This document shows positions 1-12,064 of a stretch of 64,000 nt of DNA, piece after piece. Source of the DNA: Patagioenas fasciata (lineage: Eukaryota; Chordata; Aves; Columbiformes; Columbidae). The notes under the pieces were generated by a model. That model saw only the letters and a list, made by a program, of their open reading frames with translations, did not search any database and was not told where the DNA came from. The translations under genes were made by a program, and so were the position numbers. Positions within the stretch are counted from its first letter, which is position 1. Every line of letters begins with the position of its first letter. Location: positions 48,459,661 to 48,523,660 of the forward strand of contig NC_092522.1 in the NCBI RefSeq assembly GCF_037038585.1, written 5' to 3'.

Positions 1-1799
1 TTAAGAACTGAACATGTAAACATGCTTGAAATTCAACATATGCAAGCTAATACCAGCACTGCAGTGGCGGTGAAAGAGTTGAAGTGGCCCCAGGTCAGCC
101 TGCAGCAGAGCTGAGGCTCAGGTCGCGGTGCCTGAACGCAGGTGTCAGGCTGGTCAGGCTGCTTGTCTGCCGGGAGAGCAGCCGCAGTCCACCGGGAGAT
201 GACAGAGCTCACTGGTGTGGTGCATCCCCAGGCATTTTCTGAGTGTAACTATAATTCAGACTGATGGGATTTCTGAAAAATGTTTTACCACCCCATCTAT
301 CTAGGTCTGATTTGATTCCATCAATGAAGTAGCTGAGTTTTCTTTTCTTTTTTTTTTTTCCTCCCCCCAGCACAAATGCAAACTTGCAGGTGTCAGGAAA
401 TCTGAACATGACGTAGCAATGGGCTGTGAAGGAAAATACACAGTTTCTCACCTCCTACACATCTAATAAGAAGATAGTACAAGGCAGGGCAGATAATACT
501 GATTTACTGCAACCCCATCTGCATGTGTATATGAATATAAATATTTATACTTTTATTTGGACTTTATGATTTATTCATTATATACATAAAGAGATAATGA
601 ACAACACATCTGCATGCTATGAATCCAGGTTTCATTGAGGTTTCTGTTGACAAACTAGAGACAAAGCCCCTGAGGATGAACCTTCTGCTCTCTTCCTAGT
701 GTACTATATTTGGGATGTCAGGAGGGTTTTTTTCAGCTAATCTTTTATTTAAAATAAATACACAGACATCATGAGATCAAACATACTATCACACAGAGAG
801 ACAGACAGACAGGCTATATCTTCAAGTTAAGAAAACACTTTTTTTTTTGGTGCGAATTATACACCTCTTTTGGTTTTTCCTGTTACTGAGAAAATCAGAC
901 AAAACAGGAATTTACTCATTAAAAATGACTGTAGCCATAGTTTTGCAAATGGCTTAGCATAGTGGAATAAAATTCAGCAGTACAACTGTTCAAAACCTTC
1001 TCACAGAAAGTAGTGGTGACATATAGCTGTTGGGCATGATAATTTTCACATCAAGTTTTAGTTGTAATCGGGTTTAATCCTTTTGTAGTGCACATAAAAT
1101 ACTATGGGTGTTCCAACAATCAGAAACTGGAAAGCCTGTTGGGTTTGGGGAAAAATAAAAAACAAACAACACAGCTGAAAAATCTCTCTCTCCAATCTAT
1201 TTGCTTTGTAAAACGTAAAACTGTAAAAACCACTTACCTTAATTTATTTTCAGTAAGAATTTACAATATCAAATCCAGATGTAGAAGCAGTTCTCCTGGA
1301 GAAATATACACAAGCCACTCTACTATAACCCAGGTGTGTGAAAACCTTTTTCCATCTCATGAAAATTTAAAACTTTTCCAGATATTTCAGCACATCTTTG
1401 AACCCCTGTGAATATAACATCTGATTGCCCAACACTTTCAGCTAAAAAGCTCTGCTAGGTTATTAACTCTGATGCCTATACCAGTGGATACTATAATTTC
1501 CACAAACCCTCTGAGTGTGCCTGCAGAAGGTGTAGCTCTCAAAAGTATGCTTTCTCAGGTTGTAAGATACACTAAATGCAAAAAGAGAAAAAGCTCCTAT
1601 GATTTCAATGAATGTTTGCCTTATCCCCCAAATGCAGTAATGTGATAGGTAAAAAACATATTGCCTGCAAAATTTTGTAATTTAGCCTACATTAAAAAGT
1701 TGTAAATGCATGTAAATGCAGAGTGTTCTGTATATTTATTTGGAAACACAAACATAGTGTCTGAAACCTTGTGGTCCTTGCAGCTGAGGAAGGCTGTGC
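1..1799. other. Non-coding stretch, no gene seen
   Basis: No open frame here resembles a known protein; the longest is about 107 codons (1088-1411, plus) and is AT-rich and featureless. The stretch contains a pyrimidine run at 341-368 (T-run followed by C-run), a short ACAG-type microsatellite at 791-811 and AT-rich DNA around 530-600. I see nothing else that I can name. Confidence 0.65.
341..368. repeat. Poly-pyrimidine (T then C) run
   Basis: Low-complexity run of T with a few C, followed by a short C-run. On the minus strand it encodes a spurious Lys-rich segment. No functional role is supported. Confidence 0.8.
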
Positions 1800-1866
1800 C
1801 ATGTCTTTTGTGGAAGTGTGGACTAGATGATAACTGAAGGCCACTTCCAACCTCAGCCATTCTGTT
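1800..1866 (+). mobile_element. CR1 LINE, short 3'-end fragment
   Basis: The segment reads like the last part of a CR1 3' untranslated region: 'gtggactagatgat' is followed by a short spacer, then 'ccacttccaacctcagccat' and 'tctgt'. This is the usual CR1 order: a GGACTAGATGATC block, a TCCCTTCCAACC block, and a terminal ATTCTRTG octamer. Only about 70 bases are recognisable. That fits the severe 5' truncation typical of this family, in which reverse transcription starts at the 3' end of the RNA. The octamer appears once and is imperfect, so the copy looks old. The 5' boundary is uncertain by tens of bases. It has no coding capacity. Confidence 0.75.
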
Positions 1867-4800
1867 TCCAGTTTATCTATGCAAAAGAAGCTCTTAGTAT
1901 AATAGACTTAGTTCTCTTGATGATGCTTCAGCTTGCAATAAAACAAACCTTCTGCAGTCTCAGGTAAAGCCATTGGAGTGCAGAAAAGGTACCTCTGTTA
2001 TCCCAGCAGGTCTATGTCAGCCTCTGTGCTTTTATTGTGGCCCTGAATATTCAAAAAATAAAATATGAAGGGCACATAATTTAGCAGAAACATTGGAAAC
2101 TGAGTAATCATTCATCAAATTTGCTTAGGGCTAAAAAAGAGACAGTTCATCAGAAAGGATGTGTTATCTCTCTGTCTTGGCTGGTGGAGTAAATTCTCCA
2201 GCAGGTCAGATTCAACCCATCCTTCAGTTCAGCAAGTGGCTGAGAAATCTGGTTCAGAAAAGCCTTTGCCTGCACGGACATAAAGGGACAGGAACCACGG
2301 AAGAACTTGCGATACCCAATCTATTGCTGCTGCTTCCGTCTGTTTCTCTCTCAACACCTGCCTTCAGCGTCCCTGTGCCCTGGAGCTTGCACAGATTTGG
2401 TTGCCCAAACTAGCTCTGCTCACTATCTATATTGTTTCTCTTATTTAAGGCCCTCTAATCATCAACAGACAGTCAGACTATTCCTGCTCTCAGAAGAATA
2501 TATAAGCCCCTGAAAACATGCCCAGAGAGCTAAGGGAGAGCATAGGCCTTTGTAGGGTGTTTCTTTTCATCTCCAGGCATCTCCTGCTCCTTCAGGGACA
2601 GCAATCCCATAGATTTCAAGGGGAAAAGAAAAAAAGCTCTAAGACATCTTGAGCCTCTCATCTGGTTTCTCTTCTTGCAACCTTTCCCTTTTCCAATGCT
2701 ATGGTAATTTTCATGCAAGGGGACTGGGGTGAAGGAACAGATGCTGGTCCTGTTTCCTCCCTGTTATCTTCCCGCTCCCAGTGATGCTCCCTGTAATTGT
2801 TCCATTGTACGGCTGCGTTTCCTATAAAGCTAAACAATGAATAATGGATGCAAAAACTAAGTGGCGTTTCAGGTTCATTAGTATGCGTATTGTTATAAAT
2901 TCGTTTCAGTAGGTGCTGTGAAGCCACTCTCTTCCGTATTTTGAGGTGTCACTGCTTCAGGCTCTCCTCATTTTCATTTTGTATTCATTCATTTGTGTCT
3001 GTAGTTTTACCTAGTTTGTAGGCTATTGTTCTTATTTGCAAAGCTTGGATTTAATTTCCTGTAGCAAGCTTTTCTTTTGTCTCAGGGGCTCATTCTCCTA
3101 TTATCATCTACCTTGAGAGTACTAAGGCACTGTCCTGCTGGTAAAATATAATTTGTTTTGTAGTGTTTTAATGAAAATTTCACCACTTCTGTCCTCAAAA
3201 AAATAAAGATCAAGATTTTCCCACTTTCTCATTCTAGCTGTCAGTATCCAGGGCTCTCCTTCTCTTCATTTCTACTGCTGAATGCTAAATAGCCTGTGAG
3301 CTCCCCAGCTACAGTCCTGCAAATCCTTGTTACCTTTGACCCACGTCCAGCTGCTGGCAGAGGCTTTGTGGTTAACACAGGGCTCCTGAAAAGAATTCCT
3401 GTCAGCCATGCAAAAAGCAAAGCATGTAACAGTATTTCTTATAAAGTCAAACAGAAGCTACTTCCTGATCCAGACCACCAGCCCCTGTTAGTACATCTTG
3501 CAGTTATTCCCTCTATTTATATGACATACATATTTTATTCATTCTCATTAGGCTGCTCAATAACAGCCCATTATCTTTTAACAGATTCATAGCAGATAAA
3601 ACATTCATATTATTGTCCCTATTTTTATTTCTGTTTTATTATATTCTCCCTCACACATTCAGACTTGTGCTTCCTAACAACAGCGTATCATTAGGCTTTG
3701 CCTTCAGCTGTTGTTAACAATGAACTGATAAAATGCAGTAGGTTGCTACAAAAAGTCAAGCTCATCCCAAGTCTTTTTTCCTCTCTGGCCTATCAGTATT
3801 GGACCAAGAGTGGTACAGAGCTGGCAGCTCAAGAAAGTACAAAAATGAACTCCAGTGACAATGGAAGAAAGAGACAATAGTGAGCTATAGCTGGGCTCTC
3901 CCAGGACACTTTACACAAAGGAACAATTGCCCACAGTAGTCTCACTAAAATGGAATTTGCAGTGGATAATACTTGGTGTATGCACAGTGCATAGAAAGTA
4001 ATACGGTAGTTGCTGATAGCAGTTGTTCTGTGTGTGAAGAGCATCTCTTATTGAACTGTTCCTTGTCTTTTATGGTGTATATAAAGCCTTCTTAACATTA
4101 GAAGCAGAACTGAGTATTAGGGATAAACTTTTCAGACCAGGCTGCCAAAGATCGTTGTTCAAACCTGAGTACTGAAATGTGTTGTCCTATATTCAGTACC
4201 AGGGACCAGTAGCCACATTTCAAAAATGCTGGTGTAAGACGAAGATGAAAAAGAGAGCCTGTAGCAGAGAAAAGAGTAAGTCCTCTCTTCCTGAATTATC
4301 ATCACCTTTGTTCTCCTTTTATCTTTGCACAGCAGTAAAATAGTCCAGCTCTCCCGTTCTTCAAGTCACATGAAGCCAAAGATGAAAATAGATCTATAAT
4401 ACTAACACTAGTAAAGGCTACAAAACCAGGTGAGTCAGGCTCTTCCGATGTTTCATTGGGACGCTTTGTAATGCCCAGAATGCCTTTTTCACTTGTGACA
4501 GCAGATGTGCATCCAGCAAAGCCTCCTTGCTAAGACAGCCAAACTGCAGATCCCTGAGGAGAGCATGGGTGCCCACAGATAAGTAGATGGCATGGACAGT
4601 TGGCAGATCTAAGAGGTACAAGAGTTTGACACGTAGATGTACTGCATGAGGAGACAGAGGTCAGTTGTAAGCGGCTCATTTCCACTTTTATTATGACAAA
4701 TTGCCAGCTTATGGTGAATTGAACAGATGCTGATCTCTGAATTATGAAAAACTTAAATCTTACAAAAATATTCTCAGTGTGCAGGTCCACTATGTATCAC

Positions 4801-7039
4801 AACCAAAGGAACAGGCATCTTCATAAGTATCACAGTCTCACACACTGTGTATGAGTGTTTATATATGAATATATACAAATACATGTAAAGAAACTCACAC
4901 TTAAACACTGTAATGTTGTTCATATTTAAATATATACTTATATATCTCTTTCTATATAAACATGTTAGTGTTGCCACACGTATGTAAAGGCAAGCACAAA
5001 ACCATATGTATGTAGTTACCTTAACAGATATGCATATTTATCATGGTCTTTTTAAACAGGTTTGCTCTTATTTATATTAATATCCTCTCATGCATTTATA
5101 TTTAAGGCACTGTATTCAGCCTCATTTTAGATGGCAAGGGACATCTCCAAGGACACTTGTTGTTGGCCTGTCCCCTTTAACTTTTCTAAGTATGGTTTTA
5201 CAGTATATTTCTTTGGGAACTTGACTGTGTAATAGGAAATAATCAACTCTTGTATAAACTACATAAGCTGTGTTGAAATAAGTGGCATGGGGACTAATTA
5301 AAATCAGGGCTAGGTTTGTCCATTTGAGTCCAGCCACACCAGCATTCAGGCACCCTAGAACCTCAGCAGAGGCAAAACTGAGTAACTGAGAACAGAATGC
5401 TAGAATGTCCCAAATGCTAGAAAAATCTCTAATCATAATTTATATGTATTGTAGACCACAAACCCAAGTACCTGATACTACTATTTTCTCCTTTACCTGT
5501 AGCTTGGTGCTTGCACCACCTACATGATGCCCTCTTCTCCCACTTGGTTTATATAATTCCAACACACTGGCAGGGATCTGGGGCTGAACACCTCCAGGAG
5601 ACACATCCCTCACCTACACCAAGTGAGCAAAAGGTGTATATTTTGCTGTTAGAGCTGTCTCGAGTTTGTGTTACAGCCGCAGCTTGCTGAGGTGAGGGTC
5701 TCGCTGTGCATGCTCCTGATGCAAAGGGAGCTGTGCTGTAAACTGGCTTCTGGAGGTGAGGACAGAGGCCTAGATGTAGAGGCAGGAAAAGGGTTCAGCT
5801 CACTAAAACCCCAGCCTAATTCTCAGCCTGCCTTGAACAGCTGGTGAAGGAGAACAACAGCAGAGAGAATTGAAATCTCTGAAGTGGAGGAAGCATGACA
5901 GCACATTTTCATTTTCATGTTCTGCTCCCAAAACGACAGTGCCTGCAAATTGGTGATGTGTTGTGTCAAGGTGCAGAAGGGACCCAGTGGGACTGGGCTC
6001 CATCCTGTCCCTTCCCACACCTTCCCACCCAATCCCTTGCATGGTAGGTCCCTGCTCAGCCCAGCAGAGATGAAGAGCCTGAACACACTTGCACCTCCGA
6101 GACATTATTTCTCTGCCCAGAAAAGTTGGTAAGGGAGCTTCCCTGGCCTCACAGAGGTGCTGTGAGGACAAGCACATCTCAGATTGCATATACTTGGATA
6201 TTATTGCAACGGAGACGAGAGAACAGACAACATACTCAGCTTTCAGGTATACAGCTCCAGTTTGCAAAGCTGAAAATAAGCATGGTAAAGCGATCCCTTT
6301 TCTTTCTTTTCTCTCTTGGCAACTTGTTCTTTGTTCTTGTAGTCTACTTGATTCTAGGGACTTTTTGTTCCAGTGAAACATTTAATTTTTCTTTTAATAC
6401 AGGCCCTGGCACTGAGCACCTGCTGCAATTAAAGCAGTGGCATTTGGCTGCTGTGAGGTCTATTCTTTATGAAGTCTTATTTGATTGTAGACTAATGAAC
6501 CCATCAATTCATCACAGCACTTCTATTACCCTACTGCTGTTGTGGGATATTGTATCGCTGAACTTGGGTAAGAGGACCAACCCTCTCCCTACTGCTCCAA
6601 CTGTTTCTAAGGATGCAAAAAAGGTAAAGTAATCAGAATTTCAATACAGTTGAACTTTGTGGCCCTCCTGTGGCATGTCGGTTCCTCCTATGCTAGGACT
6701 TTCTCATTTAAAGCAAATCAATTTTAGCAATACTTGCTGTTCAGAAACAGTGGGTCTCAAGTTGGATGGAAGAGGGGAAGAGACTTGATATTTTCCTGGG
6801 AAACAGTGGGGGATGTAAAAACTAGTTGGCTTTTTTCACTTAGAGAAATTGTCCGGAGTGGGGTATCAGCAAAACCTAGATAAGCTCTAGGTAGGTAGAG
6901 ACAGCAAGAAATAGTTTCAACAGCAATAGCAACAGCAGCAATATTCTTTTTTCCCTCTGGATCAGATGCTGGTAATGCTTTTTTTCAAAGGCTAGTCTCA
7001 GATTATATGTGGCAGATTTATTTATCATTCCATAGATTG
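1867..7039. other. Non-coding stretch, no gene seen
   Basis: About 5 kb without a recognisable gene. Two overlapping open frames near 5.8-6.6 kb (192 codons minus, 5803-6381; 168 codons plus, 6126-6632) are the longest. They read through the same DNA on opposite strands and neither shows a known domain, so I treat them as chance. An AT-rich patch rich in TATA/ATAT words lies at about 4845-4965. No repeat family was recognised. Confidence 0.6.
4845..4965. repeat. AT-rich low-complexity patch
   Basis: The patch is dense in 'tatat', 'atata' and 'tttaaat' words, with weak inverted symmetry between its ends. It is low-complexity DNA and no function is supported. Confidence 0.55.
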
Positions 7040-7118
7040 TTTTCTGTTTTGTTTTGGGTTTTTTTTTTTTTGGTTGTTTTGTTTGGTTGTTTTTATTGTT
7101 TGTTTGTTTGTTTGTTTT
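7040..7118. repeat. T-rich / (TTTG)n low-complexity run
   Basis: The plus strand is almost entirely T with interspersed G and ends in several perfect TTTG units. The minus strand is A/C-rich and gives a spurious Lys/Asn/Gln-rich frame. It could be a decayed retroposon tail of the opposite strand, but no element body is recognisable next to it. Confidence 0.75.
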
Positions 7119-10100
7119 CAGATTGTCTGGCATTATATTGATTCAGCACAGAAATGCACAAAAGGAACTGGGAAGAAAATAAAATCCAGGACCGCAAGAG
7201 GAATTGCCTTTAATGTATCACTATAAGGTTTGAGCAGTCAAGAACCAAATATGATAATACTGACAGTCTTCACATCTTTCTTGAAAAAAACATTTTGGTG
7301 TTGAATTTGGAGGGTGAACACTAACAAAGGAACATACTGAAAATAAAAGAGACTAGACTGTTCTTTGTAATTGTGTCAGAGAAATCACAATGTCTATATA
7401 AGAAGTACATAAACAGAGGGTCTGCAAACACAAACAAGAGGAACAGAGACGTCTGAAAAAAACAACATGCTTATAAAGAAACACAGTTAACAGATAGGGA
7501 TGAATACAACCTTGTCAAATTAGTATTCCTTGGAAAAAGAGTTAAAAATTCCCAATACTAGCAGGTCAATGGAAGAAAAAAAATCGTTTAAATTTAGGCA
7601 ACACAAGTCCATGGAAAAAAGGTTTATAAGTTCCAAAAAGTGAAACCCCTTTCCATCCAGCACAACCCCCATCTGAATTTAGCCACAAACTCATTCACTT
7701 GTTCCTTAAGCCAGCTGTTACAACACATGTAGTACTCTGATCATCCAAGCATCCCAGTTCTAGGACAAGATTGTTTTTCTGAAGTGTGTAATCTGATGCC
7801 ACAGTGCAGACAAGTGATTTGGGCAGCCTGGGCATTTTAATACCATGTCCATCTGCTGCACATGTACTGACATGGGTTCATCTGGATGTGGGAGATGGAG
7901 CATCTAGAGCAGGTGCAAACTTATCTTTAAAAACAAGGCAAACAATTAGCTAGTAAACAGCGGTGCTGTAAGTCTAATTAATTAATGTTTGCAAAATGTT
8001 CTGAGATTCCTCAGAACATGTTACAGACATGAAAAATATTATAAGTAATCTTTACTGATATATTAATAACACAGAAGGTAGGAATGCAGTTTTGTTCCAC
8101 AAAAAGCCTCGTGAAGGGTTTCTCTTGCAGCAGGTTTACTAACAGAAGCAACTGACTGCAAAGCAAGTGCAAAGCTCTGTTCTCAGCTGTGGTGCCCCAG
8201 GAAGGCAACAAAGCTCGTGCATAGCAGCAATTTTTGTTGCTGATTGCTTGCAAGGGAATCATGTGCTCCATCCACGTTCAGACGAGTGCCTGGAGGTCTG
8301 TGAGCCTTTGGCTTCATTCAGCCTCTCTCCTCAGCGTCCAGAATGAGATCTTGTCACTGCTCTGCTGCTGCAACCCACAAAACAAGCAAGTGGCTTAATA
8401 ACTAAGAGAAATACTTTAGCTGAAGAAACTTCTGAATTGGAGTGTGACTCCTTCATTGCAGAGGGTACAGGAAGGGCAGCAGAAGACCACCAGCCCCACG
8501 AGACTTGCTCTACCATGAACATGGGTAACAGGATCATCGTTTGCCCTTTGGTCTCTTCTGGGGTCATGTTCAGGCGTCTTTCATCTCTGAATACAGTGAT
8601 CCAGCACAAAAGATTTGTGCCCTCTCTGAAAGCTTGCAGACTACCCTTTTCAGGGAACTACCATCCAGGTACTCTCCCTCTCACCCAGTTCAGCCCTGGA
8701 GGGTGGGACTGAGACAATGAGAGTGAGAGGGTGAGGCAGGAGATGGTGTTCACAGATCCTTTCTGCAGCTGGGAGTCCAAGGCATGCTAGAGGAGATGTT
8801 GAGGTCTGACAGGGTCCCAACATGGTGGAAAGCTGGTGGTTTTGGTGATATGTTGCAGAGCATGACAGGATGATGGCACCTCTGCAGAATGACTTCTTGG
8901 TTGCTGAATACCAGATATGCTGAAAGTCACTGACAGTGACTGGGAAATGACAGATCCACGCCAAAGCTGTGAAGAGCTGCCCTCACTCCTGTGTCCTCAT
9001 CTCTTCAAAAGCCTGCTCAGGCTCTTGAAGTGTTGAGGTCTTCCTGTTTTCTTCCTCGTTTGTGCCTTTCCACTTGAATTGTGGGAACCCCTTTGCCATG
9101 CTGATTTGGAAGCAACTGATGCCTGCCTGGCTGAGCAAAGTGACCACATGTGGGGACTCCCCAGCCAAGCAAAACCCCAGAAAGGCTACCCTCCTTACAC
9201 TGACATTCACTCATTATTATTCAGAAATAAGCAGCTGTTTTGGTAGAAAAATAAACCAAACAAAGTTGGTTCAGAAAGGGCATGCAGAAAGTCAGTAGGA
9301 GTCCTAGCTCAGAGCAGGGGTACAGATAGAGAAGTGGGTAACCTCAGCGCAGAACAGGGGAAGGGATGTGCACGGTATAGGAAGACTCATTTCATGCTGC
9401 TGTTACAAAGCAAAGTGTTGGTAATGGAAACAGCAACAGGGCCTTCATGTGGGAAGCCACCCTCAGGACCTCTGAGCACACCAGTGTGGAAAGGCTGGGT
9501 TATTTCCTCAGACGGCTTTTCTTGGAACTATGAGCTGTGAAGTGAGAGCTTTGCACAGCAGAGTCCTGGGTGGCTGCAGCACACCCTGTATATTCACATC
9601 TGACAGTGCACCTGCAAACAGGCACTGTTGCACACTGCACATCACTGTGGTTGCCACTGATATGAATGAATAGACACACCCTGTTTCTTTCTCAGATCTT
9701 CTGATAAGATACATTCATGCAAGCTTAAGGCTTGTGGGAAAGTCTGCAGGCATCTATGAATGACACTTATTCACAATGAATGCAAGATATGCAGGTCTTT
9801 GTACCTGCTCTCCAGCTTCTTTGCCTGTGTCTACAGTTGTTGTATTTTTCCAGCAAGTTTCTTGCAGCCTCCAGAGAGATCAATGAGGCTAAGCAACTGC
9901 AGACATGGAAGGTCAGTGCACAAGCTCCTTTCTCCCCCATCATGAAGTGACTGCAGTATTCAGAATTAATTACACAATTCCATTACCCTGCCACATGTTC
10001 AACATTCACCACAGAACTGGCAAAATAAACTATGGACTCTCAAAAAATACTCTTCCTTGGTCTCTGAAACTTGTGGGACATCTTGTTGGAAAGTTTGTGT

Positions 10101-11258
10101 TGTGCTTACATGGCAGCCCAGCTTTGCTCCTGAGGCCATCATCCAGCTGCACAGCCCATACCTCGCTCCCAGGGCTTTCTACTACCTCAGACCTTCACAT
10201 CCTTCCTCCTTGGCTTTTAAACTGAATCAGATGAGGAACTGTCATTCTGAGTGACTTAATTATTCCATTTCCGTATTCCATTCTTTATGTTTGCTGCAGA
10301 AGCATAGCCCAAAAGGCCTATCTTCTCCCCTCATGGAGCTCCCTTTTGGTCATCTCTGCCTTTAGGAAAAGAAACCTCAGAACGACATCTACCCCTACCT
10401 TACCTCTTATCATTCCTCAGGTTCAGGAGGGCTACCACTGCCTTACAAAAGCACAGCAAATCCCTGCCCATTTCCATTACAAATCTGTTAGCCATAAAAA
10501 GCCCCAGAGTCATTTTGACTTCTTTCCATGCTTGCACACAAGGGCTTTCCTGCCACCTCTATGACACATTGCTCTTCTAGTGCGTTTCCAAGAGCAGTCA
10601 AATCCATCATCACCACCACGATTAGATGCTGTGCCTCTGGACTGAGCTCATCTGCTCCCACACAGCATTTTCTTTCCATCACCCTCACTCCCTGTCTGTG
10701 TTTTACACAGAGAGCTCGGAAGCAGCTCCCTGCTTTTGGGCTTTGCAGCCAGTTTTTGGGTGGAGCAGCTGATGAGCTCATTGGGTCTGCACTGGCCCCC
10801 ATGGGGTATGGTGTTTCTGTTCAGAGAGAACAGCTGAGATACTTTAACCTTTGTGTGCATTTAGACCCAGATGAGTGCTCAGCCGCTTTGGAAAAAATAC
10901 GTAATTAAACTAATTGTTCTGCTCAAAAATAGTAAGTGCTGTAAGATCTACATAAGTAATTAGAATTGCCACACCATTACTATTAAAAAGCAATAACGTA
11001 TTCCTTATGTAGACATTAATCTGATAATTACCTCCTTTAACAGAGATTGAATATCAGTGTGTTAGAGTTGGGTTTTTTAATCTCCCCAGTGCATGAACTG
11101 TCCAGAAGTGGGGATAAAACCCCCAGTTTTGTGAGGCATTTGAAGGGCGTGACTGTTTAGGAAGGGCGAAGTTTTCCTTCCTCTCCCCAAAGTTCCCTTT
11201 CCCCATGAAGTTCTGCCCTGCTCCCACCCCCCAATCCCGTCCTCTCTTTCTAACAGAG
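7119..11258. other. Non-coding stretch, no gene seen
   Basis: No recognisable gene or mobile element. The open frames here are about 126 codons or shorter, overlap on both strands and match no domain I know. The segment at 10900-11035 is AT-rich with several TAATTA/TAATTG-type words and is listed separately as a possible regulatory candidate. Confidence 0.6.
10900..11035. promoter_or_regulatory. Possible homeodomain-site cluster (weak candidate)
   Basis: Within about 135 bases there are several homeodomain-like core words: 'taattaaac' and 'taattg' at 10902-10916, 'agtaattagaattg' at 10955-10968, 'attaat' near 11015 and 'gataatta' near 11023. Clusters of this kind are common in vertebrate developmental enhancers. 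They also arise by chance in AT-rich DNA. Without cross-species alignment this is only a candidate. Confidence 0.2.
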
Positions 11259-11307
11259 ACATACATACACATACGTATACATATGCATGTGTGCATGCAT
11301 GTATGTG
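11259..11307. repeat. 49-nt alternating purine-pyrimidine tract
   Basis: From 11259 to 11307 every base alternates purine and pyrimidine without a break. It is built from CA/TA steps on the left and TG/CATG steps on the right. Such tracts can adopt Z-DNA or cruciform structures. The left arm is partly complementary to the right arm, so an imperfect hairpin centred near 'tacgta...tgca' is possible. It probably grew from a CA/TG-type microsatellite. Confidence 0.85.
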
Positions 11308-11950
11308 AAATCAGGGCTTCCCGGGAAGCTGCTAGGCTCCTAGGTTCAGAGAACTTGTGTTGTGTTCCCTGCTCACTCTTGGCTGCTCCCCGGTAATGGA
11401 CAGTAAATGGTCAGTTTGCAGAGTTCACACTTTCGCCTCCCAGCTGATTCCTCCAGGTCAGGCATTAAAACACTCTTAACCTATAACTTTTGAAAGATTC
11501 TTAATTTGTATCATAACTCTTGAAAAGTGACCAAGTTTTCTTACACATACAGACCAAAGACAAATGCAGTATCCTAAAGCTTGGATAAACTGCACAAGAA
11601 AATGAGGATGGGAATAAATATGCCTAAAATGGAGGTGGGTGGAGTGCTAATAGGTAGTTAGCTTTCTTTAGATGAAATCAACAAATGCAGGTGTGCCTTA
11701 ATTTTGAAACGTTATACCCAGATAACTGATTATATTGGTCTTGGAAAACTCTCAAGTGAGTGCGTTCCCACAAAATGAAACTAACAACCGCTGTTCAAGA
11801 AAAGAGTCAAAGATTATCTCATGGATCTGTTGCGTGAGGCGTATCATAGCGGAGAATGGATGCAGAAAAGAGAGATTGTGTACTAAGTGTTGACAAAAAT
11901 ATTTTCTTAGAAAAACCTTGTTGTCCACACCATACTCACATGTCCATGTG
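11308..11950. other. Non-coding stretch, no gene seen
   Basis: Ordinary non-coding sequence; no open frame or repeat stands out. Confidence 0.6.
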
Positions 11951-12064
11951 AAATAAAAAACAAAACAAACCCCAAAAAACCTAACCCAAACCAAACAAAC
12001 AACCCAAAACCAAACAAAAATGAAACAAAACAACAACAACAAAAAAAACCAACAACAAAAAAAC
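11951..12064. repeat. A/C-rich low-complexity run
   Basis: The run is almost purely A with single, double or triple C, including AAAC, AACA and CAA units. On the minus strand it encodes a spurious Phe/Val/Leu-rich hydrophobic peptide, which should not be read as a membrane protein. It may be a degenerate poly-A-derived microsatellite; no retroposon body is recognisable upstream. Confidence 0.8.

Noticed and set aside
5803..6381. 192-codon minus-strand open frame
   Set aside because: No known motif. It overlaps long frames on the opposite strand, and a frame of this length is possible by chance in 64 kb.
6876..7133. Lys/Asn/Gln-rich minus frame
   Set aside because: Translation of the T-rich / TTTG simple repeat.
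11752..12042. Hydrophobic Phe/Val/Leu-rich minus frame resembling a membrane protein
   Set aside because: The hydrophobic part is the translation of the A/C-rich low-complexity run at 11951-12064.
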